Origin: Gorsachius magnificus
Taxonomy: Eukaryota > Chordata > Aves > Pelecaniformes > Ardeidae
Reading direction: 5' to 3'
Assembly: GCA_034008185.1 (NCBI GenBank)
Contig: CM067081.1
Span: 23,249,821-23,313,820 of the forward strand
DNA length: 64,000 nucleotides
This document shows positions 11,729 to 24,500 of the stretch, one piece after another (position 1 is the first letter of the stretch; every line of letters starts with the position of its first letter). The notes under the pieces are model-generated. The model worked only from the letters and a program-made list of their open reading frames with translations. It had not been told where the DNA came from and did not search any database. The position numbers and the translations under genes are program-made.

Positions 11729-12222
11729 TCATAGAATCATAGAAAGCTTTGGGTTGGAAGGGACCCCTAGAGGTCATCTAGTCCATCCCCCCTGCAGTGA
11801 GCAGGGACACCACTAACCAGATCAGGTTGCTCAGAGCCCCATCCAACCTGGCCTTGAATGTTTCCAGGGATGGGGCCTCCACCACGTCCCTGGGCAACCT
11901 GTTCCAGTGTTTCACCACCCTCATTGTAAAGAATTTCTTCCTTATATCCAGTCTAAACCTACCCTGCTTCAGTTTAAAACCATTATCCCTTGTCCTGTCA
12001 CAGCTGGCCCTACTAAAAAGATTTTCCCCATCTTTCCTATAGGCCCCCTTTAGGTACTGAAAGGCCGCAATCAGGTCTCCCCGCAGCCTTCTCTTCTCCA
12101 GGCTGAACAAGCCCAACTCCCTCAGCCTGTCCTCATAAGAGAGGTACTCCAGCCCTCGGATCATTTTTGTGGCCTCCTCTGGACCTGCTCCAACAGTTCC
12201 ATGTCCTTCTCGTGCTGAGGAA
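11729..12222 (-). mobile_element. CR1 LINE, 5'-truncated 3' end (young copy 2)
   Basis: It starts with the CR1 terminal 'atagaatcat' repeat and continues about 490 bp through 'ggttggaagggacccctag', 'tgcagtgagcagggacacc', 'ggtctccccgcagccttc' and 'tgtcctcataagagaggtac'. The minus strand carries the C-terminal reverse-transcriptase remnant, including '[20 protein letters not shown]'. The frame is largely open because the copy is young. It shares near identity with the copy at 1592-1841 and extends further 5'. It is not a host gene. Confidence 0.95.
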
Positions 12223-15200
12223 CTATCCTGAGGTTTTGATTGATTATGCACCCTTGTCCCTCACTACATCCAATCTTGCCTACTCGCTGGGGAGCAGGAT
12301 GCTACCGAAACCCATCCTTGTGCAAGCAGTTGAAAGCGGCTCTGGGCCCAGGCCGTGCATGCTGGAGCACATTGCTGGAAATTGGTGCCAACCAACCTCC
12401 AAGAGGGTACCTGAGGAGGCCACGGCAGTACAGGTTCATGTGCATGGCCGTTGACTGAGGGGATATTTTCCTGTGAGTGTGTGAGTCCCAGGAGACTCAG
12501 CTGACGAAAAATAGTTTTTTCTGCCTGATGTCTCATTAGATTTCTGGCAGGTGCTTTTGCAGAGAAAAAAAGGGAGCGTTTCATTCAAGAAGTTACTTGT
12601 GAAATACACTTTCTTTAGATTGCAGTTCAGGTTGCTCCGGACAGCTGAGAGAGACGCTCTGAAAATACAACTATTTTCGATGTCAGAGAAAGTACTGAAA
12701 CTCACATAGATCGTGCTATCACCCAGGGGAAAGGCAAAAAACTGGCAACACCAACACGTGAACACATGCCGGCAGGACACAGCGTGCGGGAATGAGGACT
12801 GGCCCCGCACCCCCGGGGACAGCCCAAGGAGATGACTTCTTGGGCGGGAGGTGGGTGCACTTGGGGCTCTGCCCGCCTCGCTAAATGAGCCAGGACCAGG
12901 AGCCAGCCCCGGTGCCAGGCTGCTGGTGGCACCCAGCACCTGCTCTGCTTTAGCTTTGCAGTGCAAAGGCGATGGGAGATGGGAGAAAAAAATGCAGAGA
13001 CTGAAATGGTGTCCGTAGAGGAATAAGGCACAGCGTCACCAGTTTCCGAAAACACCATGGCCGGTGCTGGAAAGCAGCGACTGCAGCACAACCTAACGGG
13101 GTTCACCAAATTTGGCATCTGCCTGCACAAAGGCCCGTGCTGGGAAAAGCTTCACAGTGATGAGAGATGAAAAAAGGCTGAGCAGCTTCTCAGAGGGCAC
13201 TTGCTGACAGGTGAGCTGTGGCTCCAAAGGAGCGGGCAGGGCTGGTGGCATGGGGTTGCTGATGGCAGAAGGAGAGAGGGTGACCCTGCGGTACCCCCGC
13301 TCTGTGGGGAAAAAAGTCCTGTGGTTGTTCCTGGTGGTTATTCCCACTGCTCCGGACCTCTGGTATCCCCAGTATAGAGGAGCAATGGGACTGGTTTCAC
13401 CGTGGGAGGTGGAGAGTTCGATCCTGGTCCATCCTCAGCCCAGTTCATATGCGAAAGGCACCAGGGAAAGAGGGATAACCCGCCTTGCCACTCACCCGGA
13501 GGGTGATGCCTGAGGCTCACCTCTGCTCGGCCAGCAAGGAGCTATGGACGGTGGCCAATGCAGCAGCAGACACGTGAGCTATTTTGCCCCTGCCTACGGG
13601 GCAGGTTAACTGGATGTAGGAGAGGGGCTGGCTGCTCTTTCCCCGAGGTCGGTTGCAGCCCACCAGCAGCACTCTGAAATCTGCCAATTATCACAGCTTG
13701 AGTTTAACTGAGCTGAGCTGGAGATGGGGTAGCTGAAATTCAAGAAGTCTTGGAATATTTGCCATTCTGCCCCTGCATGAACTCACACAAATCTGTTTTT
13801 CAAGGTTTATGGTAAAACCCACTTGTGCAGCTCAGGCCAGGCTGGAGGTCTTTTCTGCATCATTAATTCCTTGGCTTGTTTGTCTTTTTCCAAAGTTCGC
13901 TGCAGGTCATTCCCCCCAAGAGCAGCGAGGGATGGAGGAGCACAGTGAAATCATTATCGATAAACAGTTACATCTCAAAGCTACACAGAGCCATTATTTC
14001 AGAAAGATGCAAACAAAATGGTTTTGCATCGTGTGAATTATTTTCCTATTTGAAACACAGAATCTCTCTCAAATAGCTTTAAAACCCATATTGTAATGAA
14101 GCATCCAGTTTGTTCCATTAACTACTCACGGAGTCAACTGGAGAACCACTGTTATTAATTTCAATGGAAAGCTAAAATGCAGTTCATTTTCTGTAATTGC
14201 AGGCCCATCACCTAAAGACCCAGGAAAAGCTTTTAATCCAAGGCATTTTTAGAAGGGTATGATTACATTGCATATCTTCATAAGGTGTATAATTACCAGG
14301 GCGTCAATCACAAAGAAACACAAAGAGCCAAACTTCCCGGGCTGTTAGAGAGCGGTTCCCCCCACTGCCACCCCGGGGCCGCATGGCTCCACCAGTATGT
14401 GGGATGCCAGGGTGGGTGCTGGAGGTGGGGGACCTCTCCAGGACCCAGCCATGGTGCTTCCCCCATGGTGGGGAGCAGCAAACCCAGCAGCTGTCCTGGC
14501 ACCAGGCTGCACCCCAGTGCCAGTGGTGCTGTCAGTGATGGAAAGCCCCAAATACCCCTTAGGCCTCCCTGCGTGTTGTCAGAGGATGATGCAGGGAGCC
14601 CGTGAGCCTGGAGGAAGCATTAGTGGGCTGGAAGATGCCTTGGGAAAAGCAGCACCTAAAGGGTCATAGGGGAGCAGCCGAGCATTGCGGCAGTGGGATG
14701 GGGAATACACAAAAAAGGTCATAAAAAACGATGGAAATCTTGGGAAGAAAAATCTGGGGGTAAATGCTATTTAGTTTAAGGATGAGAAAGTCTCTGTGAG
14801 GTACAGAATATTCAGCAGAATAAAATTTCACCCCAAGGGCACAGGAGAACCCCACCACAGCCGGACGGCTGTCCCGGGCCCCCGGGATGAGGGCTGCAGC
14901 GGTGCGGTGGCTCCCATCCCAGCTGCCCTCATGGACATCGCCCCGTGCCAAGCTGCCCGCTGCCCCCACGCCACAGCCAGGAGGGGCCACGCAGTTTAAA
15001 TTTGAGGTCTTTGCTACCTTGACTCTATTCAATAAAAACAAATGGCATCGCTCCCCCAGCCTGCCTATGGGAAGAAGAAACTCAGCTGGAGGGAAGAAGA
15101 AAGGGAAACCTTTGGTTTCGAATCGTTGCTTGGCTGTTTTGCTCGAGGAGGGACAGCCATGGTGGCCTGCTGCTGCCCGGGGGCGGACCGGCAAGCCTTG

Positions 15201-18200
15201 CAGCTGCGGGCAGGATTTCAGTGCAAGGGCCCCATTTCTAAGCAGAGTCCTTTGCACCCACAAACCTGACTCACGGAGGAAACTCAAATTGGTGGAAAGG
15301 CATCGACGCCAGGAGACGGATCCACTGGAATCAGGTGTTTGATGTGCATTAACAGCCCCTTTCCTTCAGCTCTTGGCTCCAGTCCTCTCTGGCTTTAAGC
15401 ACCGATGGATGCCGAGCAGCGGCTGCAATGGCAGAGGTGTGACAGAGCTGAAGCTGTTTCTTTCCAGGGCTGCCTCACCAGTAAAGAGGAGCCACCTCTC
15501 ACTGCGTCCCGCAACGAGGGACCCTTTAATTGATTGCAAAAAGAGCTAAGTGCACTTAGCACCTCGGTGGATGAGGACTAAGGTGGGTAATAGTGATGGG
15601 CAGAAGTAGCTGTTTGGGAAGCAATTTAATTAATAAAAATGTAAGAAACAAAAAGGTCAAGCCTTGCCTCTGCTGTGCTGCGTTTAATCCGCACATATAC
15701 GCAGGACTTCAGGCTCCTGTTTTTTTGTTTTTTTTTTTAACCTGGCACATTTCCCCAAACACGATAACATGTTTTAACTTTAGTGGATGACATTTTGTAA
15801 TATGTTTAAGGATCTGTAATATTTTATGCTTGTAGCTTTTTGTGATTGTTATTCCAATATGGCACCGATGCCGGTATTAAAGTTTAATATGATTAGAAAG
15901 CTCAATTTTATAACCACGGGGTTATACTCTTTATCTATTTTAATCTGATTAAAATGCTTCTCTTCAGTAGCTTTCCACAATCGCTTTATAGCAAAACCTG
16001 GGAGCAAAGCCACCAGCATTTTGGTTTTTCCCAGGTTGAAAGAAATACCAAATGGGTTCCTTAATTGCACATTTCATTCGTTACCGTACAAAGCTGGGTC
16101 CAAACTGCAAACCCCGGCTCCATTTGGCTTTAGTGGAGCTGCTCGCTGGGGAAGGACGGGCTTGTGGAGTCTGTCCGATGCCCAGGCTCACCTTACCCCG
16201 AGGCTGGTTCAGTACCTGCCTGCTTTCGGGGCAGAAAAACAGGCGGTTTGGGTCTTGCTGCCTGGTGCCGAGGTTGCTAAGCAATGAAGTCACTACAAGT
16301 AGTTAATGTCACGGCTACATCTAAACCCCATCACAGCATTAAATTCATCACTGCAATTAAATTCTCTCACTGCCTATGATACCGTTTCCCTTACGTGATG
16401 TATCTTGTCCAGCCTAGTTGTAAACTAGTTAATGCAAGAGAACACATCCACCTCTAATTTCCATTGCCATTTAGTGCTCATACGCCACAATTTATCCTGA
16501 AGGCACAGTACAGAAAATGTGCTGCAGAGAATGCGATAGTCCATTAAGAGGTAAAAGCCTGAAGAAAGGGCTCTGTTTCAGTAAAACTTACCTCCTCTCC
16601 TTCAACTTTTCCTCTAAAGATTCCCAACACCCATACGGAAGAAGAGCTGTAGAAGACCAAGCGTAACTCCTGATATAGCAGTGGTTTTGCATCACCATAC
16701 ACTATGCTTTGGGGGGTAAAGCAGAGCTGCTAGATGAACACCTCCTCCCAGCAGAGGTTATTCTGTGCTGTGGATCTGTAGTGTTAGGCAAGCCTAACTC
16801 CGAGACCAGAGTTAGAGTGCTCCCGATGTGTTCACGTGAGTCCTTGCAGCTGCATCTTAGAAGAAAGGGGTGGTTGTTTTGCAAACCACCTCCCTGCAAG
16901 ACGCCCAGAACTGCATCACCACCATGACCGCTGACTCTGGCACAGCCACAGCTGGCATTTGCCACCACAGCAGGCTGCTGCAGGATGCAAAGCGGGCTCG
17001 ATGCCACTGCCTCTTCCCTCTAAACGCAAGCCCTGGTCTCCACAGCTGGTTGCTGCAGCTGAGGCAGGGTAGGAAAGGTCCAGGAGGGGAGTTGAGGTGT
17101 TTAAGGTACCTACTACTAGTTGAGAAGGAGAGTGAAGAGGGCAGCCCCTCCTAAATGCCATATTTGCCCCTAAGAGTCGCAGAAGAGGCTCTCCCCTTCC
17201 ATCTCTTACCCAATTCCTCCCCCCTGCTGTGATGGGAGCGGTTGGCCCTCATTCCGCCTTTGGCAAAACAGCCTTGGCTTTCCCCACTGAGGAGCATGCC
17301 GTTTCTGCTTGGCTGTGCTTGCAACCCCCCGATTCCTCCAGCCAGCCTCTACCAGCACAGTGTAACAACAAAACCAACTCCCAAACACATTCCTTCTCCT
17401 TCTAACACAGCTGCAGGCACAGTGTATGCCACAGCTCATGCCGGGCAGGCTCCGCACCTTTGGCTGGACTCTCAGACCTCTTTGACTTCTGAGGTGTCTG
17501 AAGTTTTCCACGTCACTCTACAGAAGGGAGCTCATCACCATCATATCGATTGCAATGCATCACTGACACGGGCGTTGCATCCATATTACACTGCTAATAT
17601 ACAGGGGACCCACCCATGCGATATGGCAACAAACAGAAGGACAACACCAACATTTAGCTAGAATTAAGCTTTCTTACCCATATAACATTATTTGAATTGT
17701 CCCAGAAGCATAAAGTCTAAGGCTTTCTCCATCCTCTGGGCAATAAGTAATCTAAGAACTGACAGATTTATGTCAGGTATTAGGAGGCCATTGCAAATCA
17801 TTTTCTCTCTCTCCTTTTTCTATGTGTCAGGGGAGATCCACTTTTTAGGCTTGCCCGAGACAACTGGGATGAGGTTGTTCTCTGACCGACCTTGGTGTCT
17901 TCTTGGGCCGTGTGGCATCAGACACGTGTAGCCTTAACTCCGTGTTTGCCATCACTGCTGCCCTGCCTGGCATACTCATTCTTTTAACTCATCAGGATCT
18001 CCTACCTTACTTCATTAACAAATTTTGATGATCCATTAAAATTGCCTCAGAAGTAAATGGTCAAGTCTCTTAACTAAAAGGAACTTGCCTTGCTTCTGAT
18101 ATTACCTGGTTCACACTATGTATCTGAGAACCAGGCCTAGATTTTCATTATACCCATGCCAGATCTGTTAGGGAATCTGCAAATAAATGAATTCTTAATT

Positions 18201-19139
18201 CTCTTGCAATGTTGAATTTTCCCCTCAGTTATTCCTGACTCTATATAGGAAGTTCAGAGCGGCAAATGAAATATCTTCAGATTTCACTTCACTGGCATGC
18301 TGTGAAGCAGAATAAACTGTTTTACATTCTTGGCTGGAGATCCCAAGGGTTGTCTAGGGAAAGTGTTCCTCCCACGAAGCTCCAGCACCAGATGACTACG
18401 TCCCAACACCTCACACAACAGCTCCGCGTACCATCAGCTGCAGCAATGAATTAATTAATCTGTCTGTAAGTCAAAACTCTGATGGTCTGGCTCTTACCTT
18501 ACAAGAACTACAAGAACTAATAACTTACTGGCAGACATGGCTGGTTTCTTCTGCGTTTCTGTACACGGGCATGGCTTTGTTTCTAAAGGAACTCATCTAT
18601 TCATGACCCACAAACTACTTCAAGGAATAAGAATCTAGGTTCTGGGCAACTTCACTGCAAATCATTAAGAAATTGCTTTTAGACTCATTCCAGCCTCGCA
18701 GACATATGAAGGTAGAGAATACTTGCCTGCCAGAGATGGAGATGGGAATTGATTACCAAGAAGCTCAAGTTTCAGCTGTAAAACTGATGTTTCCAGCAAG
18801 ACTGTCTCCTTGCATCAAATCTATGCTGTGAAAACATCCTCCAGCTGATCGGTACCAGCTGGCGTTGAGGGGAAAAGAGGAAACGCTGCTTGCGGCAAAG
18901 TACCATAAGGCATGGACCTTACCTCCGCTTCAGAAATGCTTCTCAGTGCTGGAATTACTGGTTAAACAGCCAGTACGTTACCCTGGCAGGATGAGCATGC
19001 CCTCAGACTCTTGGTACATCCACTAACTCTAATTTATGATAAATCACAGCAGAAAAAAAAATAAAAATCTTTAAACTGAGTTTGCATTGAGCTACCCATG
19101 TCTTTTGCAAAGAGCGAGACAATACTTTTGAGTTATTAC
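12223..19139. other. Intergenic region downstream of LNX2, no gene recognised
   Basis: No exon with recognisable protein homology on either strand. I looked for MTIF3, the mammalian neighbour on this side of LNX2, and found none of its characteristic sequence, so it must lie further left. Stretches near 14080-14290 and 15770-16080 are AT-rich and unique-looking. A more GC-rich part with scattered CpG lies at 14840-15200. The true 3' end of LNX2 could fall slightly inside this interval. Confidence 0.5.
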
Positions 19140-19156
19140 AATGTGTAGAATGAACT

Positions 19157-19162
19157 TTTATT
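19157..19162 (-). terminator. LNX2: Candidate distal polyadenylation signal AATAAA
   Basis: TTTATT on the plus strand gives AATAAA about 2.2 kb after the stop codon. It is followed on the minus strand by moderately T/G-rich sequence ('attgtaataac', 'agtattgtctc'). A plausible main 3' end, unproven. Confidence 0.4.
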
Positions 19163-19813
19163 TTCATTCATCCTTCATTAATACCATACAATTAGATCGT
19201 GATATCTGGAAAAAAACAATAATCTTGAAATAATTTAAACCAGAAGGCACAGAAAACCAAACCCAACTATGCAGCTACAAGAGAAAGGGGAAAAATGATT
19301 CAGGAGGGGAAGTAATTCAGAAAGGTTTTATCGCTAGAGATTCTGAGCAAAAGCTATAGCACACAGAAACAAAACCACACAGTTTAAGCCAACCCATGCT
19401 TTTGTTACATATACATAGAAAAAGAAAAATCTAAAAATCTGATTTTTGCAGGGTTTTGAATGAAAAGTGTAATTTTTAAAGTAAAAAACACTAAATCTAG
19501 TACTTATGTCAAAATATTCCCTAAAGTCTACTCTAAGATGGACTTTACAAAAAAAATCTGCATTAAGAGCAAAGTATACAGTTAAACAGCATCTGGGGAT
19601 GGGAGGAAACTTGTTCTCAAATCAGTTCGAGTATCAAGTAAGTTTGGTGTTTGCTTCAGAAACAAAGATTCTCAGTACAGTAATATACTGCAGTGGACAT
19701 TCTTTTGTATTTTAATATCATGAAATTAAACCGATAGCATACATTACAGAGAGGAATAAAACCACTTCATTCATATGAGATTTTTTACTTTTTTTTTTTT
19801 GCAAAAGAGTAAC

Positions 19814-19819
19814 TTTATT
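19814..19819 (-). terminator. LNX2: Candidate proximal polyadenylation signal AATAAA
   Basis: AATAAA on the minus strand about 1.6 kb after the stop, followed about 15 nt later by a genomic A tract (plus-strand T run at 19790-19800). The A tract could produce internal-priming artefacts in oligo-dT libraries, so support from such reads alone would be weak. Confidence 0.35.
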
Positions 19820-21393
19820 TCTTTTGAAAACAAAGCTACTGGAATTAATGACATGCGATAATATGTCCTGATATTATACCGGCTAAGTTTCAAAATGAAG
19901 TTCATGCTTCACAATTGAAATATGCTGTGATTCTCAATACATTCTCTGCTAATTAATAATACAATACAGAGGTCATTCATAAAGTCAGTTCAGGCTGGGA
20001 ACCTGGTTTATAAATGAAGCTCTTTTTCAAATATGCAGAACACTGACAACTCACAGGGTTAGCTCCAGGTCAGCACATTTCCTTCTGCGCTCCACCCCTC
20101 CTTCCTTAAACAAATGGGTGCTTAGCCTGCAAATATCATGGAAAGGCAAAGTCTAGAAGTTACAGGTTGGTTTGTAAAAATACTAAATACAATCCAAGAT
20201 AAATAGTATTACTCTTACTGACAACTTAATAGCAGGTGCTCTCTAAAGGAAAAAAAAAAAAAAAATTATCCTGAAATGCAAGAGAGATCGTTTCAGCATT
20301 TGATATCAAGGCATTTGCACATTTGTCAGGAGGTGACAGAATAAGAGTGAACTTTGCAGCTTACTTTGCAGTTGGACTGGAATTCAAAGAGCCTTCCTTC
20401 TAGCCTGCCCACCTGTAAACCATAACATATGGTTTCTTAATAGTTTGATTTTTTCCTGGAAATAATTTTCCCAGTCAGAAAGTACAAGTCAAAGTGTTGT
20501 TTCCACACATGAACAGAGAGTGCTGACAACTACAATAGAAACGGTAAAAATGATCTTCATAAAAATGTTCATCAAAATTCTCTGACATAGCAAAAACATT
20601 AATTTGTAAAGTAAAGTCTAATACTGCAAGCCATTCACTCAAAGGCGACCTCGGGCACATGTATTCTTGCCAGCGTTGCAACAGTAATTACTTCCATATT
20701 TCTTGTCATTATAGGATACAAACTCTGTAATATATTAAAGTTTCCTAACAAAGAGTCCAATTATTGCACTTTATAAAAATTCCAGTAATACCAGGCTTTT
20801 GTCCTACTTTTCTATGAACACTGATGCCCTGCAAGAAAAATTTGGGGGACCAAGTCTTGAATTTCTGATGATTAAGATGGATTACTTGAATCAGTCTGAA
20901 ATACTGAATCAAAAATGGAAAGGCTTACGAAATGAAGAGACATACCTTTGGGAACGGATTTTGATACATAGCAGCAGACAGATGTGCCATTGCAGTACCG
21001 ACACGCGTTCTCTTCACAGGGGAGAACAGGCACATGGCTATTAATGTTTATATACCACATATAACTTGAGGACTATGCAGAGAAACCCAAAGAACCAATC
21101 CGTTCTTCTGCTGACTCTACAAGCCTGATGGGAAAAGCTCAATGACAGCCATATCGGAGTGGGAGTTCCCTCTGTGAGCTCGTGTACATTTGCATTTGCG
21201 GCAGCAATGGATATAGCAAACAGAAATGGCTATTTCAGGATGGGAAGATACATACAGGGAGTCTGAGAGGCCCACAAAAAAAAAAAAAAAAAGAAAATAC
21301 AGCAGTTTTGGCCCTGCTTATAACCAGCTGTATCAACAGGAAAAAAAGATAGAGGAGATTTTTGTGCCAGCTATCTAGAAGCGATCCACAAAT

Positions 21394-21529
21394 CTATATG
21401 AGGCTTCCAGGCCAGCAAATCACTGTTAAAGTCACTTTGTTCCTCTGCTCCTTCAGCATGGGAACGAGTGCAGAATGGCTCATTCCAACCGTGGATAGTC
21501 CGTTTACAGCAACAATCATATCACCACAC
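21394..21529 (-). CDS. LNX2: LNX2 coding exon 9 (terminal): end of PDZ4 and stop
   Basis: Encodes the last base of K643 and residues 644-687, then TAG at 21396-21394. [20 protein letters not shown] and [20 protein letters not shown] complete PDZ4. The protein ends GSLI where human LNX2 ends GSLV; either tail fits a class I PDZ ligand (S/T-x-hydrophobic). The acceptor has an unusually strong pyrimidine tract (ctcttctttctag-type, about 21530-21565). Confidence 0.97.
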
Positions 21530-24500
21530 CTAGAAAGAGAAGAAGAAGAAAAAAAAAAAGGAAAAAGATGACTACTGCTCTGCAGTACCTTGTACGCACC
21601 AACAAACAGCCCTTCACCTGTCTGGGGTGATAGGTTTCCATCAGGTTGGATGTGTAGCTAAAAACACCCAAAGGGTTCAATTTTAAGCCTGTTTTACTAG
21701 TGAAACCCATCTGGGAAATTCCCAGATCACTGGAATTCAGTTCTAATACAAAGATAGCTCTGCGTTAAGAGCTGACCTGTAGGGAAATGTGAGGAAAGAG
21801 ATTTAGCAAGATCTAACAGAGTCGAGAGAAGAAAATGAGATTGCATGTGCATGAGAGAAGCATTTCTCTTTGTTTGTGTGGATTGTAACACATTTACACC
21901 AAACATGCCTTTACTGTAGGAGGTGTAAGTAAAGATACTTATGGTTACCAACCACATTCCAACAGAGAACCTTGTTTTCAATGGCTTACAATTTTGTCTA
22001 ATGTAGCCATTTGGCTTGAAATCTCCCTCAGCAGATGGTTTAACTGAAAAGCTGTAGCATCTGTGTCTTTTGAAGCAGGGAGTAGAAATTTGGGAGGGTG
22101 CTGTTTACTGGCCTTGAGACAACTGACCTTGGAGGGTTAAGTTTCAGTTTCTACAAGCTCAAGAGAAACTTTAAAAAAAGCACCTAAGTTCTTCCTATGT
22201 TGAGCACGCTCCATCTCCAAGCATCTCTTCTCTGTGACTTGAGCATGTTTGGCATCCCCCAAAGCAGTTGAAAATTACTCTGGAGATCAAACAGGACTTT
22301 TCCTGAAATTGATCCTCCCAACTATTTGAGGCACCAAAAGGAATGGCAAAGAGATGGGCTCCTGAGCAATCCTGGTGCCCTCCACTGGGGCAGAGCAGAG
22401 GAAGAAGAGGCATCGTGACCAGCACCAGCCAAATGTGCACTCCAAAGCGGTTTTCTGCCTGAAGCAAGGTACCTCATCAACCAAACCAAAATGCTACAGT
22501 TCACTGAGTGGGGTCTCACTCTCCCAGTCTTTTCACCTTCAATAAAATCACACCAGACAGATAATGTAGGCAGAAAACTGTCTTAACTATTCAACTGTGA
22601 AGTTATTTTCTCCCTTCCTTTCTAGCCTAACAAAACATTTGGATAATTTAGACAAAACAGAACAGCTTCAAAAAGACCTGCCCCATGGTTACTCCATAAC
22701 TCATGGTGCAGGTCCTAAGGAGTCTTCCCTTGTTGATGGCCCATTTTTAAGTCCGTATTCTCAAGGAGTCCATATTCTCAAGGAGACAGTACCTTTGAAC
22801 AGAGGGTACTTATCACAGTATCACACAAGAGCATCTTTTCCATTCCTTACAAGGGGGTAAGTGTGACCACAACCACTCTTCCCCTCTTTTTAGGAATGAT
22901 GCTTAATTTCCAGTTGAAGACTTCTAGTTATTAATTCCCCAATGTGAAATTATTTACTTTGGGCTGAACTGAAATCTTCATTTAATCCAAACTCTTTCAC
23001 AGTTGGCCAAAAAAAAAAATGTAATTTTCTGTTCAGCCAAGCTATTTTTTCATTTATTTGTTTAGTCATTGAACTGAAAAATCAATTACTGGCAAGGCTC
23101 TAGGCATAAGTACATTTTTTTCTTACATTGCTTTGTAAGTAAATCTATATGTAAAAATCATGCCATAAAACTTCAAGTCGCATATTCTTTACTTCCACCT
23201 TCACAAAAACTGAGTTTATGAACAAGAGAACCTTTAACAGGAATTGTAAGTCCTAGTTCTGAACTAATCCTCAACAGGACTAAGGTGCATATATGGATAC
23301 TAGACCTGGGGCTTGCATCCAAACATAATGTGTAAGTAGAATCACGTAATCTTTAAGGTTAGAAGGGACCTCAGGAGGTCTCCAGTCCCACCTCCTGCTC
23401 AAAGCAAGGTCAGCTGTGAGATCTGATCAGGTCTCTCAGGGCTTTATCCAGTTGCCTCTCAGAAACCCCCAAGGGCAGAGACCGCGCAACTCGTGCCACT
23501 GCCTGACCACCCTCACGGGGAAATGGTTTCTCCTTATGACCAGTTTCAGCCTCTTTTATTCAACTTGGGCCTGTTGTTTATTGTCCTCTCATCCTGCACC
23601 ACTGTGAAAAGCCGGGGCTCTGTCTCCTTGATAATGTCCTTGTAGGTACTAGAAGGAGCTGTTAGGTGCCCCTGAAGCCCCCTCCTCGCAGGGCAAGTGT
23701 TCCAGCTCCCACCATCTCAGGGCCCTTCGCTGAACTTGCCTCATTTACCCATGTCTTCCCTGCCAACTAATGACTCTCAGTGCCCAGGCACGGGGACTGG
23801 GTTCTTCAATAATCTTTTCAGAGATCTTTTTCATCTACTTTCTTGCCTTTCCATCAAAGCAGCAGCACCCATCTTCAGAACCAGAGTTTCCAGCAGTGGC
23901 TTCAGAAGGCTGTAAGAAGGGATAAAGCGGTTTTCCCCACTTTACAGAAGTTCTAATTTTTTAGCTGTTCTCTAGGAAGAGAAAAATGTTACCAACTAGC
24001 CAGTTCTGCACCCATGCGTTTTGCAATGTCTCTTGGCCTAAAGAAGAGCTCAACAGGGAGACGGAGACAGCTGGTGGCATCAGCACTGCAGCTGGGGAGG
24101 AGGACGGGTGACGGCAGAGGGGTCAGCACAAGCACTACCTCTGACAGACACCCCTTCCCCAGCACAAACACCCCGTCCCTTCCCTGCATCACGTTCATCT
24201 GGGAGGCAAAGCACTCCTGGGCTGCGTGACCCTCCCCAGCCCAAGATGCTACAGCATATTTCATTAAGTAATTAGTTGCACTGACACATAATATTAAAAA
24301 CCACTTTTAAATAGTTATTGTTGTTATTTTTGTTGTTGTTGTTATTATTCCTGTTATTTTAGCTTACTTTAATCTTCCATCAAAGTACGCAGGAGTTCCA
24401 AGAACAATCGTTTTAATGAAGAAAGGCTGGTTCGTGTGGTTCTCCTCGTAGCCACCAACAATGCTGAAACCCCAGCTCCCCAAATTGCTCCGCCGCAGTA

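Larger units (their letters stand above)
19140..21393 (-). other. LNX2: Probable LNX2 3'UTR
   Basis: This is the sequence directly after the TAG at 21396-21394 in the terminal exon. It is AT-rich, has no recognised interspersed repeat, contains an A/T run at 20250-20266, and has two candidate AATAAA signals. No splice junction was identified downstream of the stop. The extent is inferred from the position of the distal signal, not from transcript data. Confidence 0.5.
21530..24367 (-). other. LNX2: LNX2 intron between coding exons 8 and 9
   Basis: 2838 bp, GT-AG. It carries the CR1 copy at 23338-23770, otherwise unique sequence, and a (GTT)n-like tract beginning at 24314 that ends a few bases before the exon 8 boundary. 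Confidence 0.9.

Noticed and set aside
11778..12251. A 157-codon minus frame with clear protein-like sequence
   Set aside because: It is the C-terminal reverse-transcriptase remnant of the CR1 copy, not a host gene.
14664..15287. A 207-codon minus frame, the longest in the window
   Set aside because: No recognisable domain, overlapping frames on both strands in GC-richer DNA, and no exon-like boundaries or neighbours.
12223..19139. MTIF3 exons, expected downstream of LNX2 from mammalian gene order
   Set aside because: No frame resembles mitochondrial IF3, so the gene must lie outside the window.
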